A stretch of DNA of 64,000 nucleotides from Planctomycetota bacterium (GCA_024276075.1 JAJRXX010000055.1:1-64000); one strand, 5' to 3'. Numbered from the stretch's first letter, positions 28,997-38,074 are shown. Numbers and translations: made by a program. The notes: a model not told the origin generated them from the sequence alone.

Positions 28997-30259
28997 TCAC
29001 GGAAACGCCGCTTCGAACAGATTCCTACGCTGATTGTGGTCGGTCATCCAGCCGCAGTGGCAGGACGTGCAGCACACCCCTCGCTCGTAGATAAAGGATA
29101 ATTCCTCTTCCTCGAACGAGTCGATCCGTAGGTCCGAACAGGCGTCGAGCCTGAACGGTCCTTCGAGCCGGTTGGCGGGCAGGTGGTGCCCCTTCGGGTC
29201 GAACGCGACCATGACCGTCGGCCCGAACGGATTGACCCGGTTGTGTTTGACGACCACCGCGGTGCACCCGTCCGTGAGTTGGAGCATCGACCCGATCGGG
29301 AACGGCTGGATGACCCTACCCAGCAGCTTGACCAGCACGGGGTCGTAGAAGTGCTCGCACGGGCCGTTACCCATCTCCCACAGCACGCACGGGTCGGTCC
29401 CCGCGTCGGCGTAGATCTTCCGGGCAGTCGCCGCGGTGAATGCATCAGCGATACGCACGATGCGTGTGAACACGTGCTGGTGGTCGCCTTCGACCCGGTT
29501 GGGGTAGCCCGTGCCGTCGAAGTTTTCGTGATGAGTTCTGACGATCATCTTGGCTATCGACGGGAAATCCGCGGGCAGCATGTGCGTGCCCATTGCCGGG
29601 TGCTTGGCCAGAAGCAAGCGGTCGCGAACCGATAGCTTGCCTGTATGCCGGAACATGTGTTGCAGCGGAACCATACCCACGTCGGCGAACATCGCGCCAA
29701 GCGCCAGGGGCACCAGATCAGCATTGAGGAACGGCACCAGGCCCGGCGGCGACAGGCGCCTGGGTAGGTGGCACCACAGAGCCTTGTTCGACCGAAATGC
29801 CAGTGCCATCACCAGGCTCAGGTAGCAGACGTTTACCGAGTGCACGATCAGGTAGTTGTCGTTGTCTACGTCTCGCTGCAGGTAAGCGATCGAGACCGGA
29901 TGTTCCTGCAAGTAATCAACGACTTCTTGGACCGTGTCGGTGATTTCATTCCACATCGCGGGGCTTACCGGTCTGTCAGCGGCCAGCCGATCATAGACTG
30001 CCGCTAGACAGCCGGTAAGTTTGCCCTGGACCATTTCGGCTACGTTCAGGTCGCGGGAGTCGTTCTCAAATTCGACCGCTCGGTCGAGGATCGGGTCACT
30101 AACCTGTAGATACGTGCCGGGGAATTGCAGGCAGAGTTTTTCGGCTTCCGGCTGGGTCAGTGTTTTTCCCGCAGGCAGCATGGTGCGGGTGTGGTAGATA
30201 AACGGCTCGGCTAGACGCATCCCCATCAGCGCCCATTTGGATTGGATTCGTAGAGGCAT
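28997..30259 (-). CDS. HD-GYP domain protein with a degenerate HD motif
   Basis: HD-GYP proteins hydrolyse cyclic di-GMP with a metal centre. Of 420 residues, the central part shows IVHSVNVCYLS, then ALGAMFADVGMVPL, LAKHPAMGTHML, THHENFDGTGYPNRVEG and RIADAFTAATARKIY. The GYP half is intact (HHENFDGTGYP, about residue 243). In the HD half the usual LLHDIGKI reads MFADVGMV: the metal-binding His is Ala and the following Lys is Met. The C-terminus has CCTSCHCGW. It may bind rather than cut cyclic di-GMP; this is inference. AAAGGAG lies 8 bases before the ATG at 30259. No receiver or membrane domain is seen. Confidence 0.85.
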   Translation of the reverse strand: MPLRIQSKWALMGMRLAEPFIYHTRTMLPAGKTLTQPEAEKLCLQFPGTYLQVSDPILDRAVEFENDSRDLNVAEMVQGKLTGCLAAVYDRLAADRPVSPAMWNEITDTVQEVVDYLQEHPVSIAYLQRDVDNDNYLIVHSVNVCYLSLVMALAFRSNKALWCHLPRRLSPPGLVPFLNADLVPLALGAMFADVGMVPLQHMFRHTGKLSVRDRLLLAKHPAMGTHMLPADFPSIAKMIVRTHHENFDGTGYPNRVEGDHQHVFTRIVRIADAFTAATARKIYADAGTDPCVLWEMGNGPCEHFYDPVLVKLLGRVIQPFPIGSMLQLTDGCTAVVVKHNRVNPFGPTVMVAFDPKGHHLPANRLEGPFRLDACSDLRIDSFEEEELSFIYERGVCCTSCHCGWMTDHNQRRNLFEAAFP

Positions 30260-30560
30260 GGCTCTTACTCCTTTCATCCGCGATCACGTTCCGTCTCGCT
30301 TACTACTTAAATGATCGGATTCAGAAAGGTGCGATGCAGTGAAAATTCTCGGTAGGGTAGCCTGTTCGGCGCTGGGTACGCGTTGTGGTGAAACTGGGCA
30401 AGCCCGGCTGGGTAAAGTGGGGAATCTAGCGGCGTCAACTAGATCGAAATAAGGGGTATCCCTATATCCCCAGGACGGATAGAAGTGGGTCGATTTCGTA
30501 CTCGACGATAGCTGGGCCAATCGCTTGAATGGCGGCGGTATCCAGCGTGAAATCAGCAGG
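30260..30560. other. Intergenic stretch without recognised gene
   Basis: Holds the ribosome site and presumably the promoter of the HD-GYP gene. I see no repeat, hairpin or gene in it. A 78-codon minus-strand frame here has no start context or family-like sequence. Confidence 0.5.
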
Positions 30561-31604
30561 TTACGCCAGCGACCCCGTGCAGCTCGACCCCGCCCCAGCC
30601 GTGCAGCCGAAGCAGTGCGAGCCCGTGCCGATCGTCCTGCCGATCAACTGCTGCGGGGTAAAGTCCCACAGCTTTCGGCTGTGCGATTCCACCGCGTGCT
30701 CGTCGGTGATGTTGGCAGTGGTCCCCGGGTCCAGCGGCATCAGCAGCATCTGGTTGAAGTCACAGTCGTAGACCGAGCCCTCCCAGCCGATGCTCACGAG
30801 GCTTCGGCACATGACAGCATCGACGTTGGTTCCGCTGTGCGCGCCGGTCAATCGCTCCATATACGCTTCGTACTGACCGTCGCGGCGTAGCTGATGCTCA
30901 AACCGTTTGATCGGCATGTTCGTGATGGTCCAGAGTTTGTTAAACACAATGCCGAACCGCTCCGCGAGTTCACGCTTGTAGTCCGCTTCCAGTGACCGCT
31001 GACCCGGCGGCAGGTCGTAGCCCACGGGGTTGTACACCAGATCGAGGCGCAGCCCCGAGCCGTCGCGTCCGTAGCCGACGCTGTTGAGACGGCGTAGCGT
31101 GTCGATCGATCCCTGGAACACGCCCCGCCCACGCTGCTTGTCCACGTTGTCTTCGAGATAGCAAGGCAGGCTCGCGATAATCTCGACATGGTGTTGAGCC
31201 AGGAAGTCGGTCAGGTCCTCGTATTCGGGTTCGAGCAGGATGGTCAGGTTGCACCGGTCTAGCACGTGCAGATCACGGTCGCGTAGTGCCCGCACCAGCC
31301 GCTTGAAGTGCGGGTTCATTTCCGGCGCCCCGCCCGTCAGGTCCACCGTCGATAGCGTCATGTCGGCGCGGTGCTGATCGATCCAATTGAGGATACGTTC
31401 CATCACGGGCCAGGTCATGATCTCGGTGCGGCCCGGGCCCGCTTCGACGTGGCAGTGGTGGCACGCCAGGTTGCACATCTTCCCCACGTTCAGTTGCAGC
31501 GTACTCAACTCGACGCGTGTGAGCCGTTGACCGTCCGCAGCCAAACGCCCAGCGAACAGATCGTCAGCGTCGGCGGCAATAGGCAGGGGGATCGTCTGGG
31601 ACAT
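30561..31604 (-). CDS. arsS: ArsS-like radical SAM protein (arsenosugar pathway type)
   Basis: The 347-residue protein has the radical SAM cluster motif CNLACHHCHV (Cys near residues 43-50), VDLTGGAPEMNPHFKRLVRAL, IASLPCYLEDNVDKQRG, LDLVYNPVGYDLPP and the C-terminal cysteine-rich tail CDFNQML...HCFGCTAGAGSSCTG. This order is typical of the ArsS family, which builds arsenosugars by attaching the SAM-derived deoxyadenosyl group; many members sit outside ars operons. No arsM or other arsenic gene is adjacent, so the substrate is not certain. A TAGAAT lies 7 bases before the ATG at 31604 and no Shine-Dalgarno site is seen. Confidence 0.85.
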   Translation of the reverse strand: MSQTIPLPIAADADDLFAGRLAADGQRLTRVELSTLQLNVGKMCNLACHHCHVEAGPGRTEIMTWPVMERILNWIDQHRADMTLSTVDLTGGAPEMNPHFKRLVRALRDRDLHVLDRCNLTILLEPEYEDLTDFLAQHHVEIIASLPCYLEDNVDKQRGRGVFQGSIDTLRRLNSVGYGRDGSGLRLDLVYNPVGYDLPPGQRSLEADYKRELAERFGIVFNKLWTITNMPIKRFEHQLRRDGQYEAYMERLTGAHSGTNVDAVMCRSLVSIGWEGSVYDCDFNQMLLMPLDPGTTANITDEHAVESHSRKLWDFTPQQLIGRTIGTGSHCFGCTAGAGSSCTGSLA

Positions 31605-31611
31605 AGCGTGG

Positions 31612-31617
31612 ATTCTA
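31612..31617 (-). promoter_or_regulatory. -10 box TAGAAT 7 bases before arsS-like start (leaderless candidate)
   Basis: On the minus strand TAGAAT is followed by 7 bases and ATG at 31604. Confidence 0.4.
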
Positions 31618-31650
31618 CAGGATAAAACACACCCCAGACGATGATTATTC

Positions 31651-31780
31651 CAAATCATTTCAAAACCCCTCTCCCCTCGAGGGGAGAGGTTGGGTGAGGG
31701 GTGAGAGTCTCGTTAATCACGAACGCCCAACCCTCCCCCTGCCCCTCCCTGGCAGGGAGGGGAGTTATGAAACAGCCTTC
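31651..31780 (+). repeat. R4 dispersed element, copy c
   Basis: TTTCAAAACCCCTCTCCCC start, CTCGAGGGGAGAG hairpin, CTCGTTAATCACGAACGCC middle, CCTCCCTGGCAGGGAGG hairpin and TTATGAAACAGCCTTC end followed by TA. This copy is uninterrupted and serves as the empty-site reference for the split copy at 43.44-43.81 kb. Confidence 0.75.
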
Positions 31781-31878
31781 TAAAAACCTGCTAATCTACT
31801 GCCCCGCTAGATCGTTGCGTGCAGGCGACCAACACTCGGCACCGCGATGTACGCCGAGAACCACACGAGAAAACGGCA

Positions 31879-33534
31879 ATGGGTGAATCAAACAAAGCCA
31901 CGACCCCCAGCAACGCGGGCAAGTCAATGGACGCCATCGTCGCGCTGTGCAAGCGACGCGGGTTCATCTTCCAATCCTCCGAAATCTATGGCGGTATCAA
32001 CGGGTTCTGGGACTACGGCCCGCTGGGCGTCGAGCTCAAGCGCAACCTCAAAGACGCTTGGTGGCACGACGTCGTGCGCTGCCCACCCGATGGCCCCGAC
32101 GGTCAGCCCATCGACATGGTTGGCCTCGATAGCTCCATCATCATGAACCCAAAGGTCTGGGTCGCCAGCGGCCACGTGGGGGGATTCAATGATCCGATGC
32201 AAACCTGCCATCAGTGCAAGAAGCTCCTTCGCGCGGACCATGTTCTTGATCTATTGTGGGAAAGCAAATGGCTAATGTCATTAGCTGAATACCTTGACGG
32301 CCTAACTAACACCGACCCCGAAGCGCAAGAACGCGCTCAAAGCTGGGCAAAAAAAGAAGGTAAAAAACTTGCTCCGGGTTTGGCATTTGTACGTGGAGAC
32401 GCGAAAGCAATATCTCTGCTTATTATCGAACTAGCATTATGCCTACCGTCACGAAACAAGCTTCATCCCAACCCTCCATTTTGTCCCTACTGCGGTGGTG
32501 ATCTGACCGAGCCCCGCCAATTTAACCTGATGTTCGAGAGTCATGCGGGACCGATCAAGGACGATGACAACAAAGTCTACCTCCGCCCCGAGACGGCTCA
32601 GGGCATCTTCTGCAACTTCCGAAACGTCGTCGACACCTCGCGCGTCAAGGTCCCGTTCGGCATCGCGCAGGTGGGCAAGGCATTTCGCAACGAGGTGACG
32701 CCACGCAATTTCACGTTTCGATCGCGTGAGTTCGAGCAGATGGAGATCGAGTTTTTCATCAACCCCGACTCAGCGAAGCAGTGGTACGCATACTGGCGAG
32801 ACAGCCGATACGCGTGGTGGCAGTCGATCGGCCTAGCGGGTGAGAATCTCATCCTACGCGAGCACGACAAGGACGAGCTAGCCCACTACGCCAAGGACGG
32901 TGCCGGCACCAGCGACATCGAGTACAAGTTCCCGTTCACCGCTCCCGGCTTCGGCGAGCTCGAGGGCGTCGCGCACCGCACCGACTTCGACCTGCGCCAG
33001 CACGCCCAACACTCGGGCTTGCGCGACAAGCTCAAGTACTTCGACCAGGACCTTCAGGTGCAGTTGCAAAGCCAGGGCGTGTCGAAGGAAGAGATCGCCA
33101 AGCGGTCGAAGTATTTTCCGCACGTCATTGAGCCCAGTGCCGGTGCCGATCGCGGCGCGCTGGCGCTGCTGTGCGAAGCCTACACGCCCGACGACACTCG
33201 GCCCAGCAAGGTGTACATGCGGTTCCACCCGCGCATGGCACCGATCAAAGCGGGCGTGTTCCCGTTGGTGAACAAGGACGGCATGCCGGAGGTAGCTCGC
33301 AAGCTATACAGAGAACTCCGGGGTAGATTTGCTGTGCAGTACGACGCGAAGCAGAGCATCGGCAAACGCTACGCACGCATGGACGAAGCCGGTGCTCCGT
33401 ACTGCTTCACCATCGACGGCCAAACGCTCACCGACCAGACCGTCACCGTGCGCCACCGCGACACGCAGCAGCAGGAGCGAGTCAGCATCGACCGCGTACC
33501 CGCGTTCCTTGCTGAAAAAGTCGGTAGCCCCTAA
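31879..33534 (+). CDS. glyS: Glycyl-tRNA synthetase (dimeric type)
   Basis: The 551-residue class II enzyme charges tRNA-Gly. Seen are MDAIVALCKRRGFIFQSSEIYGG, GFWDYGPLGVELKRN, SGHVGGFNDPM, a zinc pair CHQC...CPYCGG, QFNLMFESHAG, motif 2 GKAFRNEVTPRNFTFRSREFEQMEIEFF, PHVIEPSAGADRG and the anticodon-binding domain near the C-terminus. The start ATG at 31879 is chosen because it leads into the conserved segment. Between the zinc pairs (about 32225-32480) the DNA is distinctly more AT-rich than the rest and encodes an insert of about 75 residues. Confidence 0.95.
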   Translation: MGESNKATTPSNAGKSMDAIVALCKRRGFIFQSSEIYGGINGFWDYGPLGVELKRNLKDAWWHDVVRCPPDGPDGQPIDMVGLDSSIIMNPKVWVASGHVGGFNDPMQTCHQCKKLLRADHVLDLLWESKWLMSLAEYLDGLTNTDPEAQERAQSWAKKEGKKLAPGLAFVRGDAKAISLLIIELALCLPSRNKLHPNPPFCPYCGGDLTEPRQFNLMFESHAGPIKDDDNKVYLRPETAQGIFCNFRNVVDTSRVKVPFGIAQVGKAFRNEVTPRNFTFRSREFEQMEIEFFINPDSAKQWYAYWRDSRYAWWQSIGLAGENLILREHDKDELAHYAKDGAGTSDIEYKFPFTAPGFGELEGVAHRTDFDLRQHAQHSGLRDKLKYFDQDLQVQLQSQGVSKEEIAKRSKYFPHVIEPSAGADRGALALLCEAYTPDDTRPSKVYMRFHPRMAPIKAGVFPLVNKDGMPEVARKLYRELRGRFAVQYDAKQSIGKRYARMDEAGAPYCFTIDGQTLTDQTVTVRHRDTQQQERVSIDRVPAFLAEKVGSP

Positions 33535-33958
33535 CCCTCCCACCCGTATGGCTCGCAGCGTATAAGCCTAAACGGACTGTGATTAATGCACTCGGCGAGA
33601 GATATTCGAGGTGGCGAAGCGGGTCGTCATTTTCAAGGTACGCAGAAACTTACATAAAAAACGGATAGTATAATTCCGTATTTTGTGGCGTCGCGCTCTA
33701 AATACCCTGAAGTCAGACATCAAGATTCGTAACCGTTTGGCCGAAAAGAATTAAAGGTGATTGCCGCGAGGTTTGCCAGTCGATGCGAGCGTCGTTTTTC
33801 TAGAGATCCATCCGGGGTAAATCGCACAACATGGATGCCTTGTGGCCGTTTAGTGGTTGATGGTGGACAAGGCTGCGAATTTAGCTGGTGTTCAATTGCC
33901 CCGAAGAGATGCGATTGCGTCACGGGCTTGTGGCCGCGGCACCGTCGAGTAATGACCC
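33535..33958. other. Intergenic stretch without recognised gene
   Basis: Contains a short A/T-rich hairpin (ACGGA-TAGTATAAT-TCCGT at about 33661-33679, with TATAAT at 33669) that could be a terminator for glyS or part of a promoter. Nothing else is recognised. Confidence 0.45.
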
Positions 33959-35464
33959 ATGACCGATGAAGCCCAACTCATCATTGATAAGCAGTGGACG
34001 TCCAAGCAACTCGAGCGGAACCTGACGCGCGTTTTGAGCCCAGCGGTTTGCCGTCAGGCACTCGACGCGCTGGGCGACCCGAACGCGGACTTCTTACAGT
34101 TGGCGACGATTCTTCAGGGCGATCCGTTCGTCGCGGCGAAGGTGGTCGGCATGGCCAATCTGGTCGTGCGCGAGGGCCGAGGCGCGACCGTTCAATCAAT
34201 CGATCGTGCGGTGCGGGTCCTGGGCACGCGAAACGTGCATATGCTCGTGCTGAGCGTCATGCTTGCCGGGCCGTTGTTGAGCCTCGATGAGAATGTCCCG
34301 CGGCGAGTAGACCTGTGGCGGTGGGTGCTGGCGTGCGGGTTGGCGGGCGATTGGTTGGCAGGGGCGGCCACCGACGCTGGGCCGACCCACGAAGACACGC
34401 AGGAGCCCGAACAGGACACTACTGGGCACATGGTTAGCGGTTTGCTGCTGGGCTTGGGCTGCTTGGTGCTGCACGCGGGTTTGGGGGCAGCCTACACCAA
34501 GGCGCTGGGCACCAAGCTCAGGCCGATGTCACTGTCGCAACGCGAGCAGAAGCACCTTGGTGTGACGCATCATCGGGTGACGCTCTGGGCGCTCGAGTCG
34601 ATGTCGTGTCCCAAAGAAATGGGGCAGTTATCAGCGGCCCTAGACCGTGCGGACGACAAATCGACAGGTCTGTATGCCCGCGCGGTGGAGGTGATGGGCG
34701 CGAAGATCGCAGGCTTTGAATCGGGTAAGGCAGAGGCGTGGCTGATCGATGCGCTGCCGCGGATCGGGATGGACCCAAGCGGGTTGCTCGACGGTGACAT
34801 GCGAGACCTTCGTCGTCGGCTACGCGAGATTGCGAAAGTCTTTCAGGTCGACCTAGGCGATTGGCGTGGGCAGAAAGACGATTACCAAGAGGTGCTGCTC
34901 GCTGCGGGTAGCGCTATGCAATCGCTGATGGTCGACAACCTAAAAATGGCTGACTCTGAAGGTGTGAAAACCGAGGCATCAGAGGCGCACACCGACACGC
35001 TCACAGGGGCGGTCGAGCATGCCGGCTGGGAAAAAGCACTGGCCAAACTATCGAACGAAAATGATCGCGTCGGGCTGATGCTGGTCGACGTGGATGGTAT
35101 GGAGAAGCTCAATAATCGGCTGGGCCGTGCCAACGGCGATCGGGTGTTAAAGACCGTGGCGCAGGCGTTAGGGGCAGCGACCCCGGGGCCGTTACTGGTT
35201 GGCCGTTTCGACGGGGATAAATTTGTAGCGATCTTCCCGGTTTCCACGACCGGGCAGCTCAGTGAGGCCCGGGACGCGATCGTGGCGTATCTCAACCGTG
35301 GCGAGGCGACGATCATGGGCCAGCAAGTGAGCGTGAGCTTCGGCGGCGTGCTCACGGACTCGCAGACGCTAAAACAGAACTGGTCCGACACCTACCGCAC
35401 AGCCCAAGAGAGGCTCGACCAAGCACAACGGCAGGGGGCAAACGCATCGGTTCTAGAGGGTTAG
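33959..35464 (+). CDS. HDOD plus degenerate GGDEF signalling protein
   Basis: The 501-residue cytosolic protein has an N-terminal HDOD domain (residues about 15-125: LSPAVCRQALDALGDPNADFLQLATIL, GDPFVAAKVVGMAN, SIDRAVRVLGTRNVHMLVLSV). A helical middle follows, then a C-terminal GGDEF domain (residues about 345-495: HTDTLTGAVEHAGWEKAL, MLVDVDGMEKLNNRLGRANGDRVLKTVAQAL). The signature motif reads GRFDGDKFVAI instead of RGGDEF: one Gly is Asp and the Glu is Lys, so diguanylate cyclase activity is doubtful. It may act as a cyclic-di-GMP or protein-binding module. The stop TAG is formed with the first base of an R2 element. Confidence 0.85.
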   Translation: MTDEAQLIIDKQWTSKQLERNLTRVLSPAVCRQALDALGDPNADFLQLATILQGDPFVAAKVVGMANLVVREGRGATVQSIDRAVRVLGTRNVHMLVLSVMLAGPLLSLDENVPRRVDLWRWVLACGLAGDWLAGAATDAGPTHEDTQEPEQDTTGHMVSGLLLGLGCLVLHAGLGAAYTKALGTKLRPMSLSQREQKHLGVTHHRVTLWALESMSCPKEMGQLSAALDRADDKSTGLYARAVEVMGAKIAGFESGKAEAWLIDALPRIGMDPSGLLDGDMRDLRRRLREIAKVFQVDLGDWRGQKDDYQEVLLAAGSAMQSLMVDNLKMADSEGVKTEASEAHTDTLTGAVEHAGWEKALAKLSNENDRVGLMLVDVDGMEKLNNRLGRANGDRVLKTVAQALGAATPGPLLVGRFDGDKFVAIFPVSTTGQLSEARDAIVAYLNRGEATIMGQQVSVSFGGVLTDSQTLKQNWSDTYRTAQERLDQAQRQGANASVLEG

Positions 35465-35632
35465 AGCGTTTTCTGACTTCGCTTAGAGCACCTTGCATAA
35501 ATAATCGCCATGTCAGTTCTGGAGTAGGGCAGGTCATTGACCTGCCTTCTTCTTGGGGAGATGGAGAATAATTACGCAAGTTGCTCTAGGGGTTCTCAAC
35601 GAGCCGCGCCCGTCAGCAAGCGGGTCTTTGGT
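35464..35632 (+). mobile_element. R2 element, copy b, split by R1
   Basis: Starts GAGCGTTTTCTGACTTCGC right after the TA of the upstream stop codon. After the R1 insert it resumes with GGGGTTCTCAACGAGCC and GTCAGCAAGCGGG, matching the 40326 copy. The right end is not well defined; 35632 is approximate. Confidence 0.6.
35486..35586 (+). mobile_element. R1 miniature element (101 bp), copy b
   Basis: Identical over 101 bases to the copy at 2937. It is flanked by TA at 35484-35485 and 35587-35588, nested inside R2 sequence. Confidence 0.85.
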
Positions 35633-35721
35633 TTTAGAGCAGATAGCGTAATTAATGGTAACTATATACAAGGCTCATCAATTCAGGATGGGCTAGCGTA
35701 ATGGTACGCCAAGCCACTCAA

Positions 35722-35883
35722 TCACTTCTTCGGCTTTGGCTTCTTGGGCTTACTGCTCCGATCCTTCTTCCTCTGATCTTTTCGTATCTCGTCCTCTAAC
35801 TCGTCCTTTGAGACGGCTATCAAGCCCCGCATGAGGCGGTCGAATTTTATTTGACTGCCACGGCTCTTTTTGCGATCATTCAT
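35722..35883 (-). CDS. Small basic protein of unknown function
   Basis: A 53-residue frame starts MNDRKKSRGSQIKFDRLM, continues RGLIAVSKDELEDEIR and ends in a Lys/Pro tail (KPKKPKPKK). AAAGGGG lies 6 bases before the ATG at 35883, which supports it as a real gene. It diverges from the 160-residue gene at 35988, and both lie in a locally GC-poor accessory patch. The repeating KDEL/EDEIR helix plus basic tail could bind nucleic acid; this is a guess. Confidence 0.55.
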   Translation of the reverse strand: MNDRKKSRGSQIKFDRLMRGLIAVSKDELEDEIRKDQRKKDRSSKPKKPKPKK

Positions 35884-35987
35884 GTCATACCCCTTTCGTG
35901 TCGCGCCACGAGTACCAATTTGCCATGAAAGGCCGTAAGGTTACAATACCGCTTGGTTAACATGTATATGGCCAAGATTAAGAAAAA

Positions 35988-36470
35988 ATGAACGATACTC
36001 AAACGGCATTATTGGACCACTACCTGAAGCTGAGCGCTCAATTGAAGCGCTACGAGAGGGCCGCGCGTAGGGCTCATGATAAAGCGGAAAAGGTTCGGCA
36101 AGCTCGTGACGGCTTGAGGGTAGCGATGGAGCTAGACGGTAGCTGGAGTGATGAATACGAGTCTCCCAACGGCGCTCATCGTGTGCTATCTGATCGTGGA
36201 ACATTAACTAAAGCTATCCGTGAGGTTTTGCCGGAAATTCAAGGTCTTATTACGGTCAACAACGTGATCGACGCAGTTAATCTTAAATCCCCAGGACTAA
36301 TCAAACAAGGAAAGGCTTCGAGTGTTTCGAGAGCATTGCGAAGATTAACAGACGATGGCATTTTAGAGATTCTGAAGAAGGGGCATGGCAAAAGACCTTC
36401 AGAATATTGTCTCCCCGAAACCACTGGGCTACCTGCAAACAACGATGGGGGAGGTGGTCATGATAGCTAG
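35988..36470 (+). CDS. Unknown coiled-coil plus winged-helix-like protein
   Basis: The 160-residue protein has an N-terminal charged coiled coil (residues about 8-48: LLDHYLKLSAQLKRYERAA, HDKAEKVRQARDGL). The second half has a helix-turn-helix or winged-helix look (ITVNNVIDAVNLKSPGL, ASSVSRALRRLTDDGILEIL, KGHGKRPSEYCL). The SSVSRALRRLTDDGILEI stretch fits a recognition helix followed by a wing. It could be a small DNA-binding regulator of the accessory patch. No family recognised. A strong terminator follows downstream. Confidence 0.65.
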   Translation: MNDTQTALLDHYLKLSAQLKRYERAARRAHDKAEKVRQARDGLRVAMELDGSWSDEYESPNGAHRVLSDRGTLTKAIREVLPEIQGLITVNNVIDAVNLKSPGLIKQGKASSVSRALRRLTDDGILEILKKGHGKRPSEYCLPETTGLPANNDGGGGHDS

Positions 36471-36627
36471 ATAAGCGCCGAACAGACGGCCATGAAAAAA
36501 GCGGACATCGGCATCCTTCTTCTCACGGAAAATGCCGTGCCCGCATCTGGGCGCCCTGCAGGGCATCTGTGATCAACTGGGTGACTGTCGTAACTTGACC
36601 CAGTGATTCATTGGGATTTAATTCATC

Positions 36628-36657
36628 GGCTGGATGGTTGCGCATCCAGCCTTTTTT
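36628..36657 (+). terminator. Rho-independent terminator
   Basis: Stem GGCTGGATG / CATCCAGCC with a 6-base loop, followed by TTTTTT. It points along the + strand and would end transcription from the 35988 gene. Confidence 0.8.
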
Positions 36658-36717
36658 CATCTATCCTCGTAGTACGCTGATATTCTTACCTAAGAATACC
36701 AAACGACATGATGCAAG

Positions 36718-37671
36718 TCAATAGATGTGTGTAAGTTGCGCGCCGCCAACCAGTTGCGACCATGTTAGACGGCATCCAAGGACACGCCCCATAACCCGCT
36801 GGAATCGCCCGCCGTCGTCTAGCTTGCGAGCATTGAATCTCTCTACTTGCTCGTCGAGGTAGGCGTCTAGGTGATCCGGGGCTACGGCAACGTATGTACC
36901 CGCCAAGGATCGCTTGAGAAGACTCCAGAAGTTCTCCATGCAGTTTGTGTGAACTTCGCCACGAACATATTCGATGGCATGGTCAATCATCTTGTGGACG
37001 TAGCTGTCGTGTAGCCCAACATAGCTGGACAAGGTGTCTGTATAGACAGCAGAGCCAGGGTCAACGTTCTCTCGGATTATCCGCTGCAACGTACCACGTT
37101 TTTGGTTGGGGACGACTTTGGCCTTTACCTCGCCACCGCGTTCGATGATCCCCTGAACCACGGCTTTGCCAACCTAACCTCGGCCCTTGGGCTTCTTCGC
37201 GCGTTTGCTCTTGTGCATGTTTGAGAACTTGCCGCCTACGAAGGTTTCGTCACCCTCGATTGTACCTCTTATCTTTTTGAAGCTCTTGGTCTGCATTGCG
37301 AGCCGAATACGGTGCAGCATGAACCAAGCGGTCTTCTGAGTGACCTTGATAGCCCGTGCTAGCTCACAAGAGCTAATCCCGTTCTTAGCGTTGGCGATGC
37401 ACCAGACCGCCACAAACCACTTCTGTAGCGGCAAGGGGCTATCCTCAAAAATCGTGTCTACCTTGGTCGAAAACTGCTTGCGGCAATCCTTGTCCCGGCA
37501 CTGTAACATGCAGCGGGATTTAATTTGGCCTACGTTTTCACTCTGACACTTAGGGCAAACGACCACGCCATCAGGCCACTTGATCGACTTCATGTATTCG
37601 TGGCATACTTGTGGATCGGCGAAGAATGTGACGGCTTCGATTAGACTGGTGGGGTGTGTTTCACTCATCAT
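36718..37671 (-). pseudogene. IS1595/ISXO2-type transposase interrupted by an in-frame stop
   Basis: Two minus-strand frames in the same reading frame make one transposase. The first (37671 to 37174) has the N-terminal zinc ribbon (CPKCQSENV...CRDKDCRKQFS), then WFVAVWCIANAKNGISSCELARAI, TAWFMLHRIRLAM, GTIEGDETFVGG. The second (after 37161) has VYTDTLSSYVGL, the Asp-rich core part, VRGEVHTNCMENFWSLLKRSLAGTY and ERFNAR. Between them is a single TAG (37174-37176) in GRG-stop-VGKAVVQG, where intact relatives continue. It is therefore a nonsense mutation, not a frameshift. DDE-type residues appear present on both sides. The terminal inverted repeats were not identified with confidence. Confidence 0.85.
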
Positions 37672-37717
37672 GCCCTTATTCTAAGAACATAGGTCTGATG
37701 AGTCAAGTATATAATTA

Positions 37718-37828
37718 CCTAATTAATCTCCGTTAGTCGGGTGGCACGGCTTGCTTGCAAGCCGTGAGATACAGAGACGTGGCGCACCAGCGACCCACCG
37801 GGATGGCGATTGTTTTTGCCACCTGCTC
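37718..37828 (+). mobile_element. R1-variant element (R1 ends, R5-type core), left end missing
   Basis: From TAATTAATCTCC through GGGTGGCACGGCTTGCTTGC to GATGGCGATT and a GCTC end followed by TA. It aligns with the complete 122-bp element at 49812, except that the first about 10 bases are replaced by unrelated sequence next to the transposase. This could mark the IS border. Confidence 0.5.
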
Positions 37829-37966
37829 TAATTGGCCCGCTCCCTGACGGTCGCGGCTCATTGCGGCGACGCTCGAATCCAAGCTGACCCACGACCCAAT
37901 TTTGCGTAAAATCTTGACGCGGTGGAGACAGGCAGATAGTGTCTATTTGAAGCGGTTTGCCAGCAT

Positions 37967-38074
37967 AATACCAATCGAGATTAATATTATCGCGATATCT
38001 GCGAACGCGGGGACCCAACAGACAATAACTTATACATCACTTACGACGCGCTAAAAATATACGCAATGCGTATA
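37967..38074 (+). repeat. R3 dispersed element, copy c
   Basis: Starts ATACCAATCGAGATTAATAT, contains CAGACAATAACTTA and ends GCAATGCGTATAAT. Its right end contributes a TATAAT (38071-38076) in front of the SH3b gene. Confidence 0.7.

Noticed and set aside
30284-30520. Minus-strand 78-codon frame upstream of the HD-GYP gene
   Set aside because: Composition and residues (Pro/Ser/Arg-rich) look like random translation, and no ribosome site was seen.
33757-33969. 70-codon frame before the HDOD-GGDEF gene
   Set aside because: No ribosome site, no family-like pattern, and it overlaps the start of a well supported gene.
36718-37671. Frameshifted two-ORF transposase (as in IS3 or IS1)
   Set aside because: Both parts are in the same frame (510 bases apart, a multiple of three), so the break is an in-frame stop codon and not programmed frameshifting.
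37672-37720. IS terminal inverted repeats around the transposase remnant
   Set aside because: ACTTGACTCATCAG-like sequence on the right has only a weak partner (ACTTGACCCAG) near 36593; too short to call.
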